Positions 1 through 7,452 of a stretch of 8,995 nucleotides of DNA are shown here, piece by piece. Made by a program: the position numbers and the translations under genes. Source of the stretch: Fidelibacterota bacterium (GTDB lineage: Bacteria > Fidelibacterota > Fidelibacteria > Fidelibacterales > Fidelibacteraceae); contig JAUXEL010000065.1 of assembly GCA_030620575.1 (NCBI GenBank), forward strand, positions 1 to 8,995. The letters are read 5' to 3'. The notes beneath the pieces were generated by a model. That model did not search any database. It was not told the origin of the DNA and saw only the letters and a list, made by a program, of their open reading frames with translations. Position 1 is the first letter of the stretch; the number at the start of each line of letters is the position of its first letter.

Positions 1-755
1 AAGGGCAGGATTCACGTTTCTGGTTTTCCTTTTAATCATTTATCGCAGGGATGCACAAAAGGGGCACATGAATCCAGACCGGTTGGTGGGGTATATTGGG
101 TGAAATTGGTATCGCCTATTTCTATGCATCAGCAGCCTATCTTTTATTGAAAAACAAACCGAAAGCTCTGCTTCTTGTACCAACACTTTGCTTTCTTCTG
201 TATATCGCGGACCACTCCAGATAACTGGACTTCTTGGGTAAAGTGAAGGATATTTTTTATATTGGCAGTTATTTCGGGATACATAGCCTGATTGCGGTAG
301 CCGGATTTATTTGCGGAAGATGGATATATGATTTGCGACAACTTGATGACAGTAAATTATTAATAAATATGGATGCGTTTGCTTTTGTACTGGCTGTTGC
401 CGGGTATTTTTTATATGGATTATACGGCATTGACAAAATTGCTGCCACACCTTCCTGGCTCTTGTATAGTTCGGTCATTTGTGTGCCAATCTTTATGTTA
501 ATTTAATGGTTGATGGATATGAAAGACAAGAATGCGATCTATCTTTTTTTCAAACCGATCGCATCTAATCCCCTGCTGGCATACTTGCTACATGTTATGT
601 TTATTTACATTTTCCAGCTTATCGGGTTTGCTGCTTTTTATGGAAATGAACTTGGTTCCAGCCTAATTGAAATATCGCGATCCATTGTCTATACTGTGTT
701 TATTTACCTGATCACTTGTATACTAACCCGTTTTAAGGTGAGATTGAAATTGTAA
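1..755 (+). pseudogene. Broken DUF5009 / HGSNAT-like membrane acyltransferase, 3' part
   Basis: This is the C-terminal part of a polytopic membrane protein that resembles the DUF5009 family (related to heparan-alpha-glucosaminide N-acetyltransferase). Recognisable pieces in order are a frame-2 stretch ending around IIYRRDAQKGHMNP (to about base 80), then in frame 3 GWWGILGEIGIAYF (81-122), a membrane segment LLVPTLCFLLYI, GSYFGIHSLIAVAGFICG (264-317), and finally WLMDMKDK...FFKPIASNPLLAYLLHV (507-596) with two more hydrophobic helices to a TAA at 753-755. The gene is broken at least three times: a one-base frame change near 78-83, an in-frame TAA at 222-224, and an in-frame TAA at 504-506 that falls just before the conserved-looking WLMD. 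Homology-like sequence continues across both stops in the same frame, which argues for decay rather than separate small genes. The 5' end lies outside the window. The family call rests on recalled motifs; the pseudogene call is directly visible. Confidence 0.66.
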
Positions 756-789
756 TATAAAGCCCCGATCAATGATCGGGGCTTTATAT
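755..789. terminator. Bidirectional intrinsic terminator hairpin
   Basis: A perfect 16-bp inverted repeat (ATATAAAGCCCCGATC at 755-770 and its complement at 774-789) with a 3-base AAT loop. The stem has a GC-rich centre (GCCCCGATC) flanked by A/T tracts on both sides, so it can act in either direction. It sits exactly between the stop of the plus-strand acyltransferase remnant (753-755) and the stop of the minus-strand glnN (807), as expected for a shared terminator of convergent genes. Confidence 0.88.
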
Positions 790-806
790 GTTATATTTAA
801 ATCAAT

Positions 807-2900
807 TTAGATCTTAAACAGCATTTCTGCATAAGTTGGCATGGGCCAAAGCTCAGCATCGCAAATTTCTTCTAATGCGTCGCCGGCTTTACGAAGTAAT
901 TCCATATCTACGGTAATAACATCGCCAACATATTTTGGATGTTTTTTTTCGTTCAGTGATTTACATTTATTAATATCCGTTTTTAATATATCCAAACGTT
1001 CAATAAATAATTTTAATTTATTGTTAATATCATTCAATATGCTGACCTGAAGGTTTTTGTTAACACCTGCCACCTGCAGATGAGCCGCATTTTCCGATAC
1101 AATAGATTGATATTTTAATACTGCCGGTAATATTTGGCGTTCGGCCATGACGATCATGGTCTTCGCTTCAATGCGATTTTTCATAACATAATTTTCCAGA
1201 AAAATCAGCATTCGTGCTTCTAGCTCTCTTTGATTTAATACTTTCTGCCGTTCAAACAGAGCCACGTTTTTTTTGGAACAAAGCTCGGGATAGACATCCA
1301 CGCTTTTATTAAAGTATGGCAAGCCGCGCCTTTTTGCTTCTGCATGCCATTCCCCTGAATATCCGTCACCGTTGAAAACGATCCGTTTGTGTTTACTGTA
1401 TACATCTTTTATCAATACTTCAATATCATTATTCTTTTCCAATTTATCCGCAAATTCAGCCAGTTGATCTGCAATGATCGTATTAAGGATCATGTTGGGA
1501 CGTGCAAGGGAACCCTGCGAGGAAACCATGCGAAATTCGAATTTGTTCAGGGTAAAAGCAAAGGGTGATGTGCGATTACGGTCCATATCGTCTTTGGGAA
1601 TATCCGGCAAGGTCGATATGCCCAGTTTAAAGGTTTCTTTTACTTTTTCATCTGCTTTTTTACCTGCTTCAATATTTTCAAATATCTTTGTAAGGGTTTT
1701 TCCAAGATAGACAGAAATAATTGACGGGGGTGCTTCATTCCCTCCGAGTCGGTGATCATTTCCGGGTGTGGATGCCGCCAAGCGCAACAAATCGGCATGC
1801 TTATCCACCGCCTTAATAACTGCGGCAACAAATAATAAAAATCTTTTATTTTCTTCCCGGGTTTTTCCGGGTGATAAAAGATTGATGTTATCATCGGTAT
1901 CTATGGACCAGTTATTATGTTTCCCGGAACCGTTAATGCGGGCAAAGGGTTTTTCGTGCAAAAGGCAAACCAGTTTATGCCGGCGCGCAATACGTTTCAT
2001 AATTTCCATGACCAAATGATTCTGGTCAATAATAATATTACATTCTCCGTATACAACCGCTAATTCATATTGATTTGGCGCCACTTCATTGTGTTTGGTC
2101 TTTGCTGAAATACCCAGTTTCCAAAGTTCCATGTCCAGATCATTCATAAACAAGGAGACTCGCTCTTTAATACTTCCAAAATAATGGTCATCCAGTTCAT
2201 GTCCCTTGGGAGCGGCTGCGCCAAATAAGGTGCGTCCGGTCATCTGCAGATCAAGCCGTTTATTATAATATGCTTCATCTATCAGAAAATATTCCTGTTC
2301 CGGACCAACGCGTGGAATAGCGTATTTTGATGTTGTATTATCTAAAAGTTGCAGAATGCGAATTACCTGTTTTGATAATGCCTCAATGGATCGCAGTACG
2401 GGTGTTTTTTTATCTAAGGCTTCTCCGGTGTATGAATAAAATGCGGTGGGAATATAGAGGGTTTTCCCTGCGTCATCATCTTTAATAAAGACCGGTGATG
2501 TAACGTCCCAGACGGTATATCCCCGGGCTTCAAAAGTTGCCCGTAATCCACCATTCGGGAAGGAAGAAGCATCGGGTTCTCCCTGAACCAGCTCCTTACC
2601 GGAAAATTCCATAATAATGCTTCCGTCACCATTTGGAGAAATAAATGATTCATGCTTTTCAGCTGTAATACCGGTAAGCGGCTGAAACCAGTGCGTGTAA
2701 TGGGTCGCACCTTTCTCAATGGCCCAATCTTTAATTGCATTGGCAATAATCTCAGCAATATTCACATCCAGGGGCTGGTGCCCTTTAATGATCCGCTTTA
2801 ATTGTTCATACACATTCTTAGGCAAACGCTGCTGCATCACAGCATCACTAAATACACTCATTCCAAAAATGTTGATAATATCATGTTCTGTGTTTTTCAT
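807..2900 (-). CDS. glnN: Type III glutamine synthetase (GlnN)
   Basis: Cytoplasmic enzyme that makes glutamine from glutamate, ammonia and ATP, the main entry of ammonium into metabolism. The 697-residue product is close to the usual 700-730 of the large type III (GSIII) family and far longer than GlnA type I (about 450-470). Visible active-site and family motifs are PEQEYF (about 200-205, metal-binding glutamates), KHNEVAPNQYE (269-279), NGSGKHNNWS (323-332, nucleotide/glutamate region), GNDHRLGGNEAPPS (380-393), NRTSPFAF (442-449) and KFEFR (453-457). The N-terminal GSIII domain (FSDAVMQQRLP) and a long helical C-terminal part are both present, so it looks intact. I chose the ATG at 2900 over the TTG one codon upstream (2903); a GAGG lies at 2914-2911. 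It is on the same strand as the rnf genes but 159 bases beyond rseC and probably has its own promoter. Its stop is followed by the shared hairpin at 755-789. Confidence 0.96.
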   Translation of the reverse strand: MKNTEHDIINIFGMSVFSDAVMQQRLPKNVYEQLKRIIKGHQPLDVNIAEIIANAIKDWAIEKGATHYTHWFQPLTGITAEKHESFISPNGDGSIIMEFSGKELVQGEPDASSFPNGGLRATFEARGYTVWDVTSPVFIKDDDAGKTLYIPTAFYSYTGEALDKKTPVLRSIEALSKQVIRILQLLDNTTSKYAIPRVGPEQEYFLIDEAYYNKRLDLQMTGRTLFGAAAPKGHELDDHYFGSIKERVSLFMNDLDMELWKLGISAKTKHNEVAPNQYELAVVYGECNIIIDQNHLVMEIMKRIARRHKLVCLLHEKPFARINGSGKHNNWSIDTDDNINLLSPGKTREENKRFLLFVAAVIKAVDKHADLLRLAASTPGNDHRLGGNEAPPSIISVYLGKTLTKIFENIEAGKKADEKVKETFKLGISTLPDIPKDDMDRNRTSPFAFTLNKFEFRMVSSQGSLARPNMILNTIIADQLAEFADKLEKNNDIEVLIKDVYSKHKRIVFNGDGYSGEWHAEAKRRGLPYFNKSVDVYPELCSKKNVALFERQKVLNQRELEARMLIFLENYVMKNRIEAKTMIVMAERQILPAVLKYQSIVSENAAHLQVAGVNKNLQVSILNDINNKLKLFIERLDILKTDINKCKSLNEKKHPKYVGDVITVDMELLRKAGDALEEICDAELWPMPTYAEMLFKI

Positions 2901-2938
2901 CAAGATATTTCCTCAATTACTGCTCAAAAATCTTCGCT

Positions 2939-2967
2939 AAAATATAACGTATATTCAAAAATAACAA
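2939..2967 (-). promoter_or_regulatory. Putative glnN promoter
   Basis: Reading the minus strand, TTGTTA (2967-2962) is followed after 15 bases by TATATT (2946-2941). The last box also reads as TATATTTT (2946-2939), close to the Bacteroidota TAnnTTTG element, 18 bases after the TTG. It would give a leader of about 30 bases before the ATG at 2900. The region is very AT-rich, so chance matches are easy. Confidence 0.3.
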
Positions 2968-2977
2968 CTATTATTTT
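2958..2977. repeat. Short AT-only inverted repeat upstream of glnN
   Basis: AAAATAA (2958-2964) and its complement TTATTTT (2971-2977) flank a CAACTA spacer. It overlaps the upstream box of the putative glnN promoter and could be an operator half-site pair, but such arms are easily found by chance in this AT-rich leader. Confidence 0.25.
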
Positions 2978-3032
2978 ATATTAGTGCGTTTTTATTTGTT
3001 ATGTTATCGTATTGGTGAATATTTGCCGAATA

Positions 3033-3052
3033 ATCACAATTATTATTGTGAT
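3033..3052. promoter_or_regulatory. 20-base palindrome between rseC and glnN
   Basis: Perfect 8-base arms ATCACAAT (3033-3040) and ATTGTGAT (3045-3052) around TATT. It begins 7 bases beyond the rseC stop and lies about 65-95 bases upstream of the putative glnN promoter. It could be a weak hairpin terminator for the rnf-rseC transcript, but the stem is AT-rich and no T-run follows it on the minus strand. It may equally be an operator for a dimeric regulator. Function is inferred from symmetry and position only. Confidence 0.5.
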
Positions 3053-3059
3053 ATTTCTA

Positions 3060-3482
3060 TTATTTATTCACTTTTATACCGATATAGTTTTCGATCCGTT
3101 TAGAAATTCGCAGGGCAATCCATCTGCCGAGAAATCCACCAATGAGCAGACCGATACATCCGCAGGCAAATTGCAACAATTCGGAAGGGATGCGGGTTTC
3201 AGGAAGAAATTGACCCAAAAGGGCGCCCGCGACAAAAAACAGGAGTGGTATTCCATAAGCGACAAGGGATGTTTTGATTAAAATATTTTTACTTTCTTCA
3301 ATCTGAACATGGTCACCAATGTGGATATCAGGCCGATCGGTCAAGATCATATTCGCATCCTCACAACTGCTTTTACTGCAAAACACGCGTGCTGCGCAGG
3401 CTTCACAGGCTGTTTGATCCTGTTCAATGCGGATACTCATTTTACCGTCACTCTTATCTATAACAATACCGTGGGTGGGCAT
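3060..3482 (-). CDS. rseC: RseC/MucC-family membrane protein (SoxR-reducing system type)
   Basis: Small inner-membrane protein of 140 residues, similar to RseC/MucC. In Proteobacteria that family includes a sigma-E modulator and the SoxR-reducing component RsxC-associated RseC. In many anaerobes its gene sits next to rnf, so a role in Rnf assembly or redox sensing is plausible but not shown. The N-terminal cytoplasmic-type domain starts with HGIVIDKSDGKMSIRIE and holds a four-cysteine motif C26-x2-C29-x5-C35-x4-C40 that could bind an iron-sulfur cluster or zinc. Two membrane helices follow at about 68-91 and 104-124, ending in a short basic tail (LRISKRIENYIGIKVNK), which is the standard RseC layout. 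The ATG at 3482 has AGGA 8 bases upstream. It follows rnfB after a 157-base gap that contains a heptamer repeat array, so its co-transcription with rnf is likely but could be attenuated. Confidence 0.85.
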   Translation of the reverse strand: MPTHGIVIDKSDGKMSIRIEQDQTACEACAARVFCSKSSCEDANMILTDRPDIHIGDHVQIEESKNILIKTSLVAYGIPLLFFVAGALLGQFLPETRIPSELLQFACGCIGLLIGGFLGRWIALRISKRIENYIGIKVNK

Positions 3483-3557
3483 GAAACAAATCCTTTTTTT
3501 TCAATTTTGATGCACCGATGAAAAGCAATGCATAATGGGCTAATGAGAAATCTTTTA

Positions 3558-3595
3558 GAGTTATGAGTTATGAGTTGTGAGTTATGAGTGATGAG
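3558..3595. repeat. Degenerate heptamer tandem array (GAGTTAT)
   Basis: Five 7-base units run head to tail: GAGTTAT (3558), GAGTTAT (3565), GAGTTGT (3572), GAGTTAT (3579), GAGTGAT (3586), followed by a partial GAG. The array sits in the rnfB-rseC gap. Immediately beside the rnfB stop, bases 3612-3636 contain a degenerate copy of the same unit in the opposite orientation (ACTCATAATTTATAAC and flanks) that matches the complement of 3560-3584 at 19 of 25 positions. The two parts could therefore fold back on each other in RNA. Confidence 0.85.
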
Positions 3596-3639
3596 CGGAA
3601 AAGATTTTGTTAAACTCATAATTTATAACTTATCACTTC

Positions 3640-4470
3640 TTAAGCTGCTTCCTCTTTCACCACTTTCTTTTTCTTTAAATGCTCAATAGCTTCAGTTGGA
3701 CATACCGTTGAACAAAGTCCGCAATGCTTGCATTTTTCATAATCAATAACGGCTAAATTATCAATAACATGAATGGCATCAAAAGGACACTTCCTTTCGC
3801 ACGCGCCGCAGGCAATGCAGGAACGGGTACAAATTTTCGCGGCATAGCGGCCAATATCCAGATTTTTACATAAAACACGCTCTTTATAACTGATAGGATG
3901 CATTTCCATAACATCCCGCGGACAAACATCAACGCATTTCCCGCAACCAACGCATTTATCGTTATCAACAATTGGCAGGCGGTTATCTGACATAATAATC
4001 GCGTCAAAAGGACAGGCGGCAGCACAGTCTCCGAGTCCCATACAACCGTATTCACATAATTTTTTTCCGCCGGAAACCAGCGTTGCGGCAATACAGGACT
4101 GTGCGCCGCGATACTCACCCTGATAGGCAATTTCTTTAAGTCCTCCCTGACACATTACCCGCGCAACTTCCCGCTCACCACGGGTTACTTCAACACCCAT
4201 GATCTTTCCAACTTGTTCTGAAAAATCAGCACCTCCAACCGGGCACCCGTCTACGGGGGCTGATCCTTTGACAACAGCTTCAGCGAATGCCGCACATCCG
4301 GGAAAACCACATCCCCCACAGTTTGCGCCGGGAATCACTTCCATTATTTTCGCCACACGGGGATCTTCTTCTACGTGTAATTTTTTATTAGCAACAGCAA
4401 GTCCGACGGCAAAAACAAAACCGAGTCCACCCATGCTGCCGGCTGCGATAAGTATTGATTGTATATCCAT
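3640..4470 (-). CDS. rnfB: Rnf electron transport complex subunit B (polyferredoxin)
   Basis: Entry point for electrons from reduced ferredoxin into the Rnf complex; membrane-anchored at its N-terminus and facing the cytoplasm. The 276-residue product starts with one hydrophobic helix (about 4-27). A Fe-S domain follows with C51-x2-C54-x4-C59-x16-C76. Two ferredoxin-like pairs come next: C139/C143/C149/C153 with C173-x2-C176-x2-C179-x3-C183, and C218-x2-C221-x2-C224-x3-C228 with C247-x2-C250-x2-C253-x3-C257. That allows about five [4Fe-4S] clusters; C107, C126, C201 and C214 are further cysteines. It is longer than proteobacterial RnfB (about 190 residues) and resembles the long form of anaerobes. 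The ATG at 4470 is chosen because AAGGAG (4480-4475) lies 4 bases before it; the open frame continues 8 codons upstream through that site to a TTG. It is last in the rnf operon, 46 bases after rnfA, and ends in a lysine-rich tail. Confidence 0.96.
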   Translation of the reverse strand: MDIQSILIAAGSMGGLGFVFAVGLAVANKKLHVEEDPRVAKIMEVIPGANCGGCGFPGCAAFAEAVVKGSAPVDGCPVGGADFSEQVGKIMGVEVTRGEREVARVMCQGGLKEIAYQGEYRGAQSCIAATLVSGGKKLCEYGCMGLGDCAAACPFDAIIMSDNRLPIVDNDKCVGCGKCVDVCPRDVMEMHPISYKERVLCKNLDIGRYAAKICTRSCIACGACERKCPFDAIHVIDNLAVIDYEKCKHCGLCSTVCPTEAIEHLKKKKVVKEEAA

Positions 4471-4516
4471 ATTTCTCCTTGAGATCTCATCCAAAATATT
4501 GCTGTGAGATTTTTCC

Positions 4517-5089
4517 TTATATTAACCCCGCGAAACCCATAAATGCCAGTGCCAAACTACCGGCAACGATCATTGTTATAGCTGCACCCTGAAATGATCT
4601 GGGAACCGGTGCCAGTTCAAGTTCTTCACGTATTCCGGCCATGATTACCAGTGCCATTGTAAATCCCAACCCGGCACCCACACTATATATAAGGGTTTCA
4701 CTAAAATTATACTCATTTAAAACAGCATTCAAGGCCAATCCGAGAATCGCACAGTTCGTAGTGATCAGTGGTAGAAAAATTCCCAATGCGTCATACAGAG
4801 GTTTGCTGACTTTTCGTATAAACATTTCCACTAATTGTACCAGGGAAGCAATCACTAAAATAAAAGCTACGTATTCAAGGATTTGCAAATTAAAAGGCAC
4901 TAATATCAAATGATAGATCAACCAGGTAACCATCGCTGAAATTACCATCACAAAGGTTACGGCAATTCCCATACTAAAGGCAGAATCAATTTTTTTGGAG
5001 ACACCGACAAAGGGGCAGATACCCAGAAACTGGCTAAGGATAAAGTTATTGATAAGTGCGGCACTTATAAAAATAACAATTAAATTCAT
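4517..5089 (-). CDS. rnfA: Rnf electron transport complex subunit A
   Basis: Integral membrane subunit of 190 residues with six predicted helices, homologous to NqrE and to its partner RnfE. Both family half-motifs are visible: LSQFLGICPFVGVS with C25 and LPLITTNCAILG with C113. In the related NQR/Rnf structures these two cysteines, together with the equivalent pair in the sister subunit, hold an iron-sulfur centre inside the membrane that passes electrons across it. The conserved cytosolic loop near the end, GIREELELAPVPRSFQG (about 153-169), is also present. The ATG at 5089 is preceded by AAGGAG. It overlaps the TGA of rnfE by 4 bases (ATGA), which points to translational coupling of the two paired core subunits. 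Length and motifs match the family, and no defect is seen. Confidence 0.97.
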   Translation of the reverse strand: MNLIVIFISAALINNFILSQFLGICPFVGVSKKIDSAFSMGIAVTFVMVISAMVTWLIYHLILVPFNLQILEYVAFILVIASLVQLVEMFIRKVSKPLYDALGIFLPLITTNCAILGLALNAVLNEYNFSETLIYSVGAGLGFTMALVIMAGIREELELAPVPRSFQGAAITMIVAGSLALAFMGFAGLI

Positions 5090-5691
5090 GACTTTCTCCT
5101 TCTGTTAATCCAGTTTGCACCTGCGATCATACAGCCCAACGCCAAAAACGCACCCGGCGGCAATATCATTACTTGCCAGGGTGAAAAGGAAGGCCACATA
5201 ATTTCCATGCCAAACCATGTCCCGGATCCTAATATCTCACGGATTGAACTAAGCACAAGAAGAGTTAATGTAAATCCCACTCCCATGCCCAATGCGTCTA
5301 ACAATGAACGTCCAATATTGTTTTTAGACGCAAACGCTTCCTGACGGCCTAAAATAATACAGTTCACAATGATCAGGGGAATGAAGGGGCCAAGACTCTT
5401 GCTGATATCCGGTGTAAAAGCTGCCAGAAAACGATCCGCAATTGTCACAAAGGTTGCAATAATGACAATATAGCTTGCAATACGTACCTGACCTGGTATT
5501 ACTTTCCGAAACATAGACACCAGAAAACTGGAGCTAATCAACACAAAAGTGGCTGCAAGCCCCATGGCCATGCCGTTCTCTGCCGATACTGTTACTGCCA
5601 GTACGGGGCAAAGTCCAAGCAGCGATACAAGAACCGGATTTTCTTCCCAGAGTCCTTTTATAAATTCTTGAATGACTGTTCTATTTCTCAT
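5086..5691 (-). CDS. rnfE: Rnf electron transport complex subunit E
   Basis: Integral membrane core subunit, 201 residues, homologous to NqrD and paired with RnfA. It shows the paired cysteine half-motifs NPVLVSLLGLCPVLAVT (C28) and FIPLIIVNCIILGR (C111), plus the typical RQEAFASKNN and SSIREILGSGTWFG segments. The helices alternate in orientation with those of RnfA, giving the pseudo-symmetric membrane core of the complex. The open frame extends 18 codons further upstream, but the ATG at 5691 has GGAG (5700-5697) 5 bases before it and begins with MRNRTVIQEFIKGLW, as expected for the family, so the extension was rejected. Its stop overlaps the rnfA start in an ATGA. The C-terminus is basic (NRRRKS). 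Confidence 0.96.
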   Translation of the reverse strand: MRNRTVIQEFIKGLWEENPVLVSLLGLCPVLAVTVSAENGMAMGLAATFVLISSSFLVSMFRKVIPGQVRIASYIVIIATFVTIADRFLAAFTPDISKSLGPFIPLIIVNCIILGRQEAFASKNNIGRSLLDALGMGVGFTLTLLVLSSIREILGSGTWFGMEIMWPSFSPWQVMILPPGAFLALGCMIAGANWINRRRKS

Positions 5692-5729
5692 TTTATCTCC
5701 AAAAAATGGATTTAATATCACGTTAAATG

Positions 5730-6308
5730 TTAATTTGATTCCCAAGTCGCTTTGGCTTTTGCAATATGTTCATTCAAGATAATGACCACAGCCTTCGAGG
5801 AAATAGTGGCTCCTGTGATGGCCTGGATTTCAGTATTTTTTGTGGGTTTCACATTTTTTACGTAGGTGATTTCCGGCTGTGTTTTCAGGTTCTTGAATTG
5901 GTCTGTAAACCATGCCGGCTTCTCTTTGTTCGCGGGATCATACTCAATTTTTGTTCCTAATCCGGGTGTCTCCACCTGCTCCAGCATTTTCACACTGGTT
6001 ATCTCCGTAAAGTCCGGTGTTATACCGACCATAAGTACTAATTTACTCTGAAACCCGCCGCCAAAGGCTTTAAAAGCAATGGCAATAATATCGTTTCCCT
6101 TGTATGCAACATAAAACTGGTATTCGCCCTTTTCTATTTTTTCTACTCTGTCATTTGGCGGAAGCACCTCATCTACAGCGGCATTTTTTACTTTCTCTTT
6201 GTAGGCTTCGATACGCGGCTTGGTATAATTATCCAGAAGCGCTAAAACTCCCCCGGAAATCATTGTAATGAGTGTTAAAACAATAATTATTTTTGCGGTG
6301 TTTGACAT
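5730..6308 (-). CDS. rnfG: Rnf electron transport complex subunit G (FMN-binding)
   Basis: Peripheral flavoprotein subunit anchored by one N-terminal helix (about 5-25), with its main domain outside the cytoplasmic membrane; homologous to NqrC. The 192-residue product has the FMN-binding domain with GFQSKLVLMVGITPDFTEITSVKMLEQVETPGLG in the middle and TGATISS at 165-171. That is the [S/T]GAT motif through which ApbE attaches FMN covalently to a threonine. No apbE is in the window. I chose the ATG at 6308, with AGGA upstream, over a longer frame that would overlap rnfD and add 14 basic residues (from MARSRKKKS) with no ribosome site of its own in view. It starts 4 bases after the rnfD stop, and 38 bases separate it from rnfE. 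Confidence 0.95.
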   Translation of the reverse strand: MSNTAKIIIVLTLITMISGGVLALLDNYTKPRIEAYKEKVKNAAVDEVLPPNDRVEKIEKGEYQFYVAYKGNDIIAIAFKAFGGGFQSKLVLMVGITPDFTEITSVKMLEQVETPGLGTKIEYDPANKEKPAWFTDQFKNLKTQPEITYVKNVKPTKNTEIQAITGATISSKAVVIILNEHIAKAKATWESN

Positions 6309-6312
6309 CGCT

Positions 6313-7452
6313 TTATCCTTTATGCTTTTTTTCTTCCTGGATCTCGCCAAAATACGCGGGGCGGGTCCAGCGATTAATTAAAGGCACCAATCCGTTCATA
6401 AACAAAATTGAATACATGACCCCTTCAGGGAGACCGCCCCAAATCCGGATCACGATCAAAACCACACCCATGCCAATTCCGTAAATCCATGTTCCTAATG
6501 GCGTTACCGGAGATGTCACCATATCGGTTGCCATAAAAAATGCACCCAATATTAATCCTCCGGATAATACCATAAAGATCGGATTGGGGTATATATCCGG
6601 ATTGATCAGCCACAGCGCTCCACTAAAAAGAAAGACAGTTCCGATATAGCTGACCGGAATACGCCAATCGGCATATTTCAGAATAATCAATATCAATCCG
6701 CCCAACAGCAATGCAATGGCTGAGGTTTCACCGATACAACCGCCAATATTTCCCAGCAGCAAAGGTTTAAGATACGTTCCAATACCTTCAAATTTCAATA
6801 AACCCAACGGGGTCGCGCCCGTAACGGTATCAACTGCTTTTGATGTTACCATATCATAATAAGCACCTGAACCGGCAAACATGGGCATTGTCCAGGTTGT
6901 GATTTTTACAGGGAAACTGGCCTGTAAAAATGCTCGTCCCAACAGGGCCGGATTAAAAATATTAGCTCCAAGTCCGCCAAATACCTGTTTACCAAATATG
7001 ATGGCAACAACTGCCCCTAAAGCTGTTCCCGCGATCGGGAAAGTAGGAGGAAGTGTTAATGCAAGTAATAATCCTGTTAATATTGCACTGCCGTCATCAA
7101 TGGTGACCCCTGTTTTCATGATTTTATTACAAGCAAATTCAGCAACCATAGCAGAAAAAACAGCAACTGTGATCGTTACCATTGCGCGGGTGCCAAACAA
7201 CAGGAGTGAAACAGCCACAGCCGGCATTAAGGCCAGAATAACTGTATACATAACACGTGGTACACTGTTTTTACCTTTTGCGTGCGGTGCCGGCGCAACA
7301 ATGGTCATCCTGTCTGTTTTAAACAGACGTGCCCGTGGATCTCTTTTGGGTTTTGGCTTATCGGCTATGGATTTTTTTATATCTTTTTCGGAAGCGGCTT
7401 CAACAACCGTTTCCTTTTTTTTGTCTTCCGGGACAGGTTTGTTTTCTGTCAT
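6313..7452 (-). CDS. rnfD: Rnf electron transport complex subunit D
   Basis: Polytopic membrane subunit, 379 residues, homologous to NqrB and a main candidate for the ion-translocating part. It carries covalent FMN: TGATPLGLL at 211-219 matches the [S/T]GATPL flavinylation motif of RnfD/NqrB, with T214 as the likely acceptor. Other family signatures are SVPRVMYTVILALMPA (63-78), GSAILTGLLLALTLPPTFP (121-139), FGGLGANIFNPALLGRAFL (158-176) and MATDMVTSPVTPLG (307-320). The first 45 residues are an unusual hydrophilic, Lys/Glu/Asp-rich stretch before the conserved core and are probably disordered in the cytoplasm. The ATG at 7452 is supported by AAGGAG (7463-7458) 5 bases upstream and forms an ATGA overlap with the rnfC stop. 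A 40-codon upstream extension inside rnfC was rejected. Confidence 0.96.
   Translation of the reverse strand: MTENKPVPEDKKKETVVEAASEKDIKKSIADKPKPKRDPRARLFKTDRMTIVAPAPHAKGKNSVPRVMYTVILALMPAVAVSLLLFGTRAMVTITVAVFSAMVAEFACNKIMKTGVTIDDGSAILTGLLLALTLPPTFPIAGTALGAVVAIIFGKQVFGGLGANIFNPALLGRAFLQASFPVKITTWTMPMFAGSGAYYDMVTSKAVDTVTGATPLGLLKFEGIGTYLKPLLLGNIGGCIGETSAIALLLGGLILIILKYADWRIPVSYIGTVFLFSGALWLINPDIYPNPIFMVLSGGLILGAFFMATDMVTSPVTPLGTWIYGIGMGVVLIVIRIWGGLPEGVMYSILFMNGLVPLINRWTRPAYFGEIQEEKKHKG

Noticed and set aside
3012..3281. Plus-strand open frame with a hydrophobic N-terminus, opposite rseC
   Set aside because: Its last part is antisense to rseC and low in recognisable content; the hydrophobic start is just the AT-rich intergenic palindrome region translated.
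3558..3595. Possible CRISPR-like array
   Set aside because: Units are 7 bases with no spacers between them; this is a simple tandem repeat and no cas gene is present.
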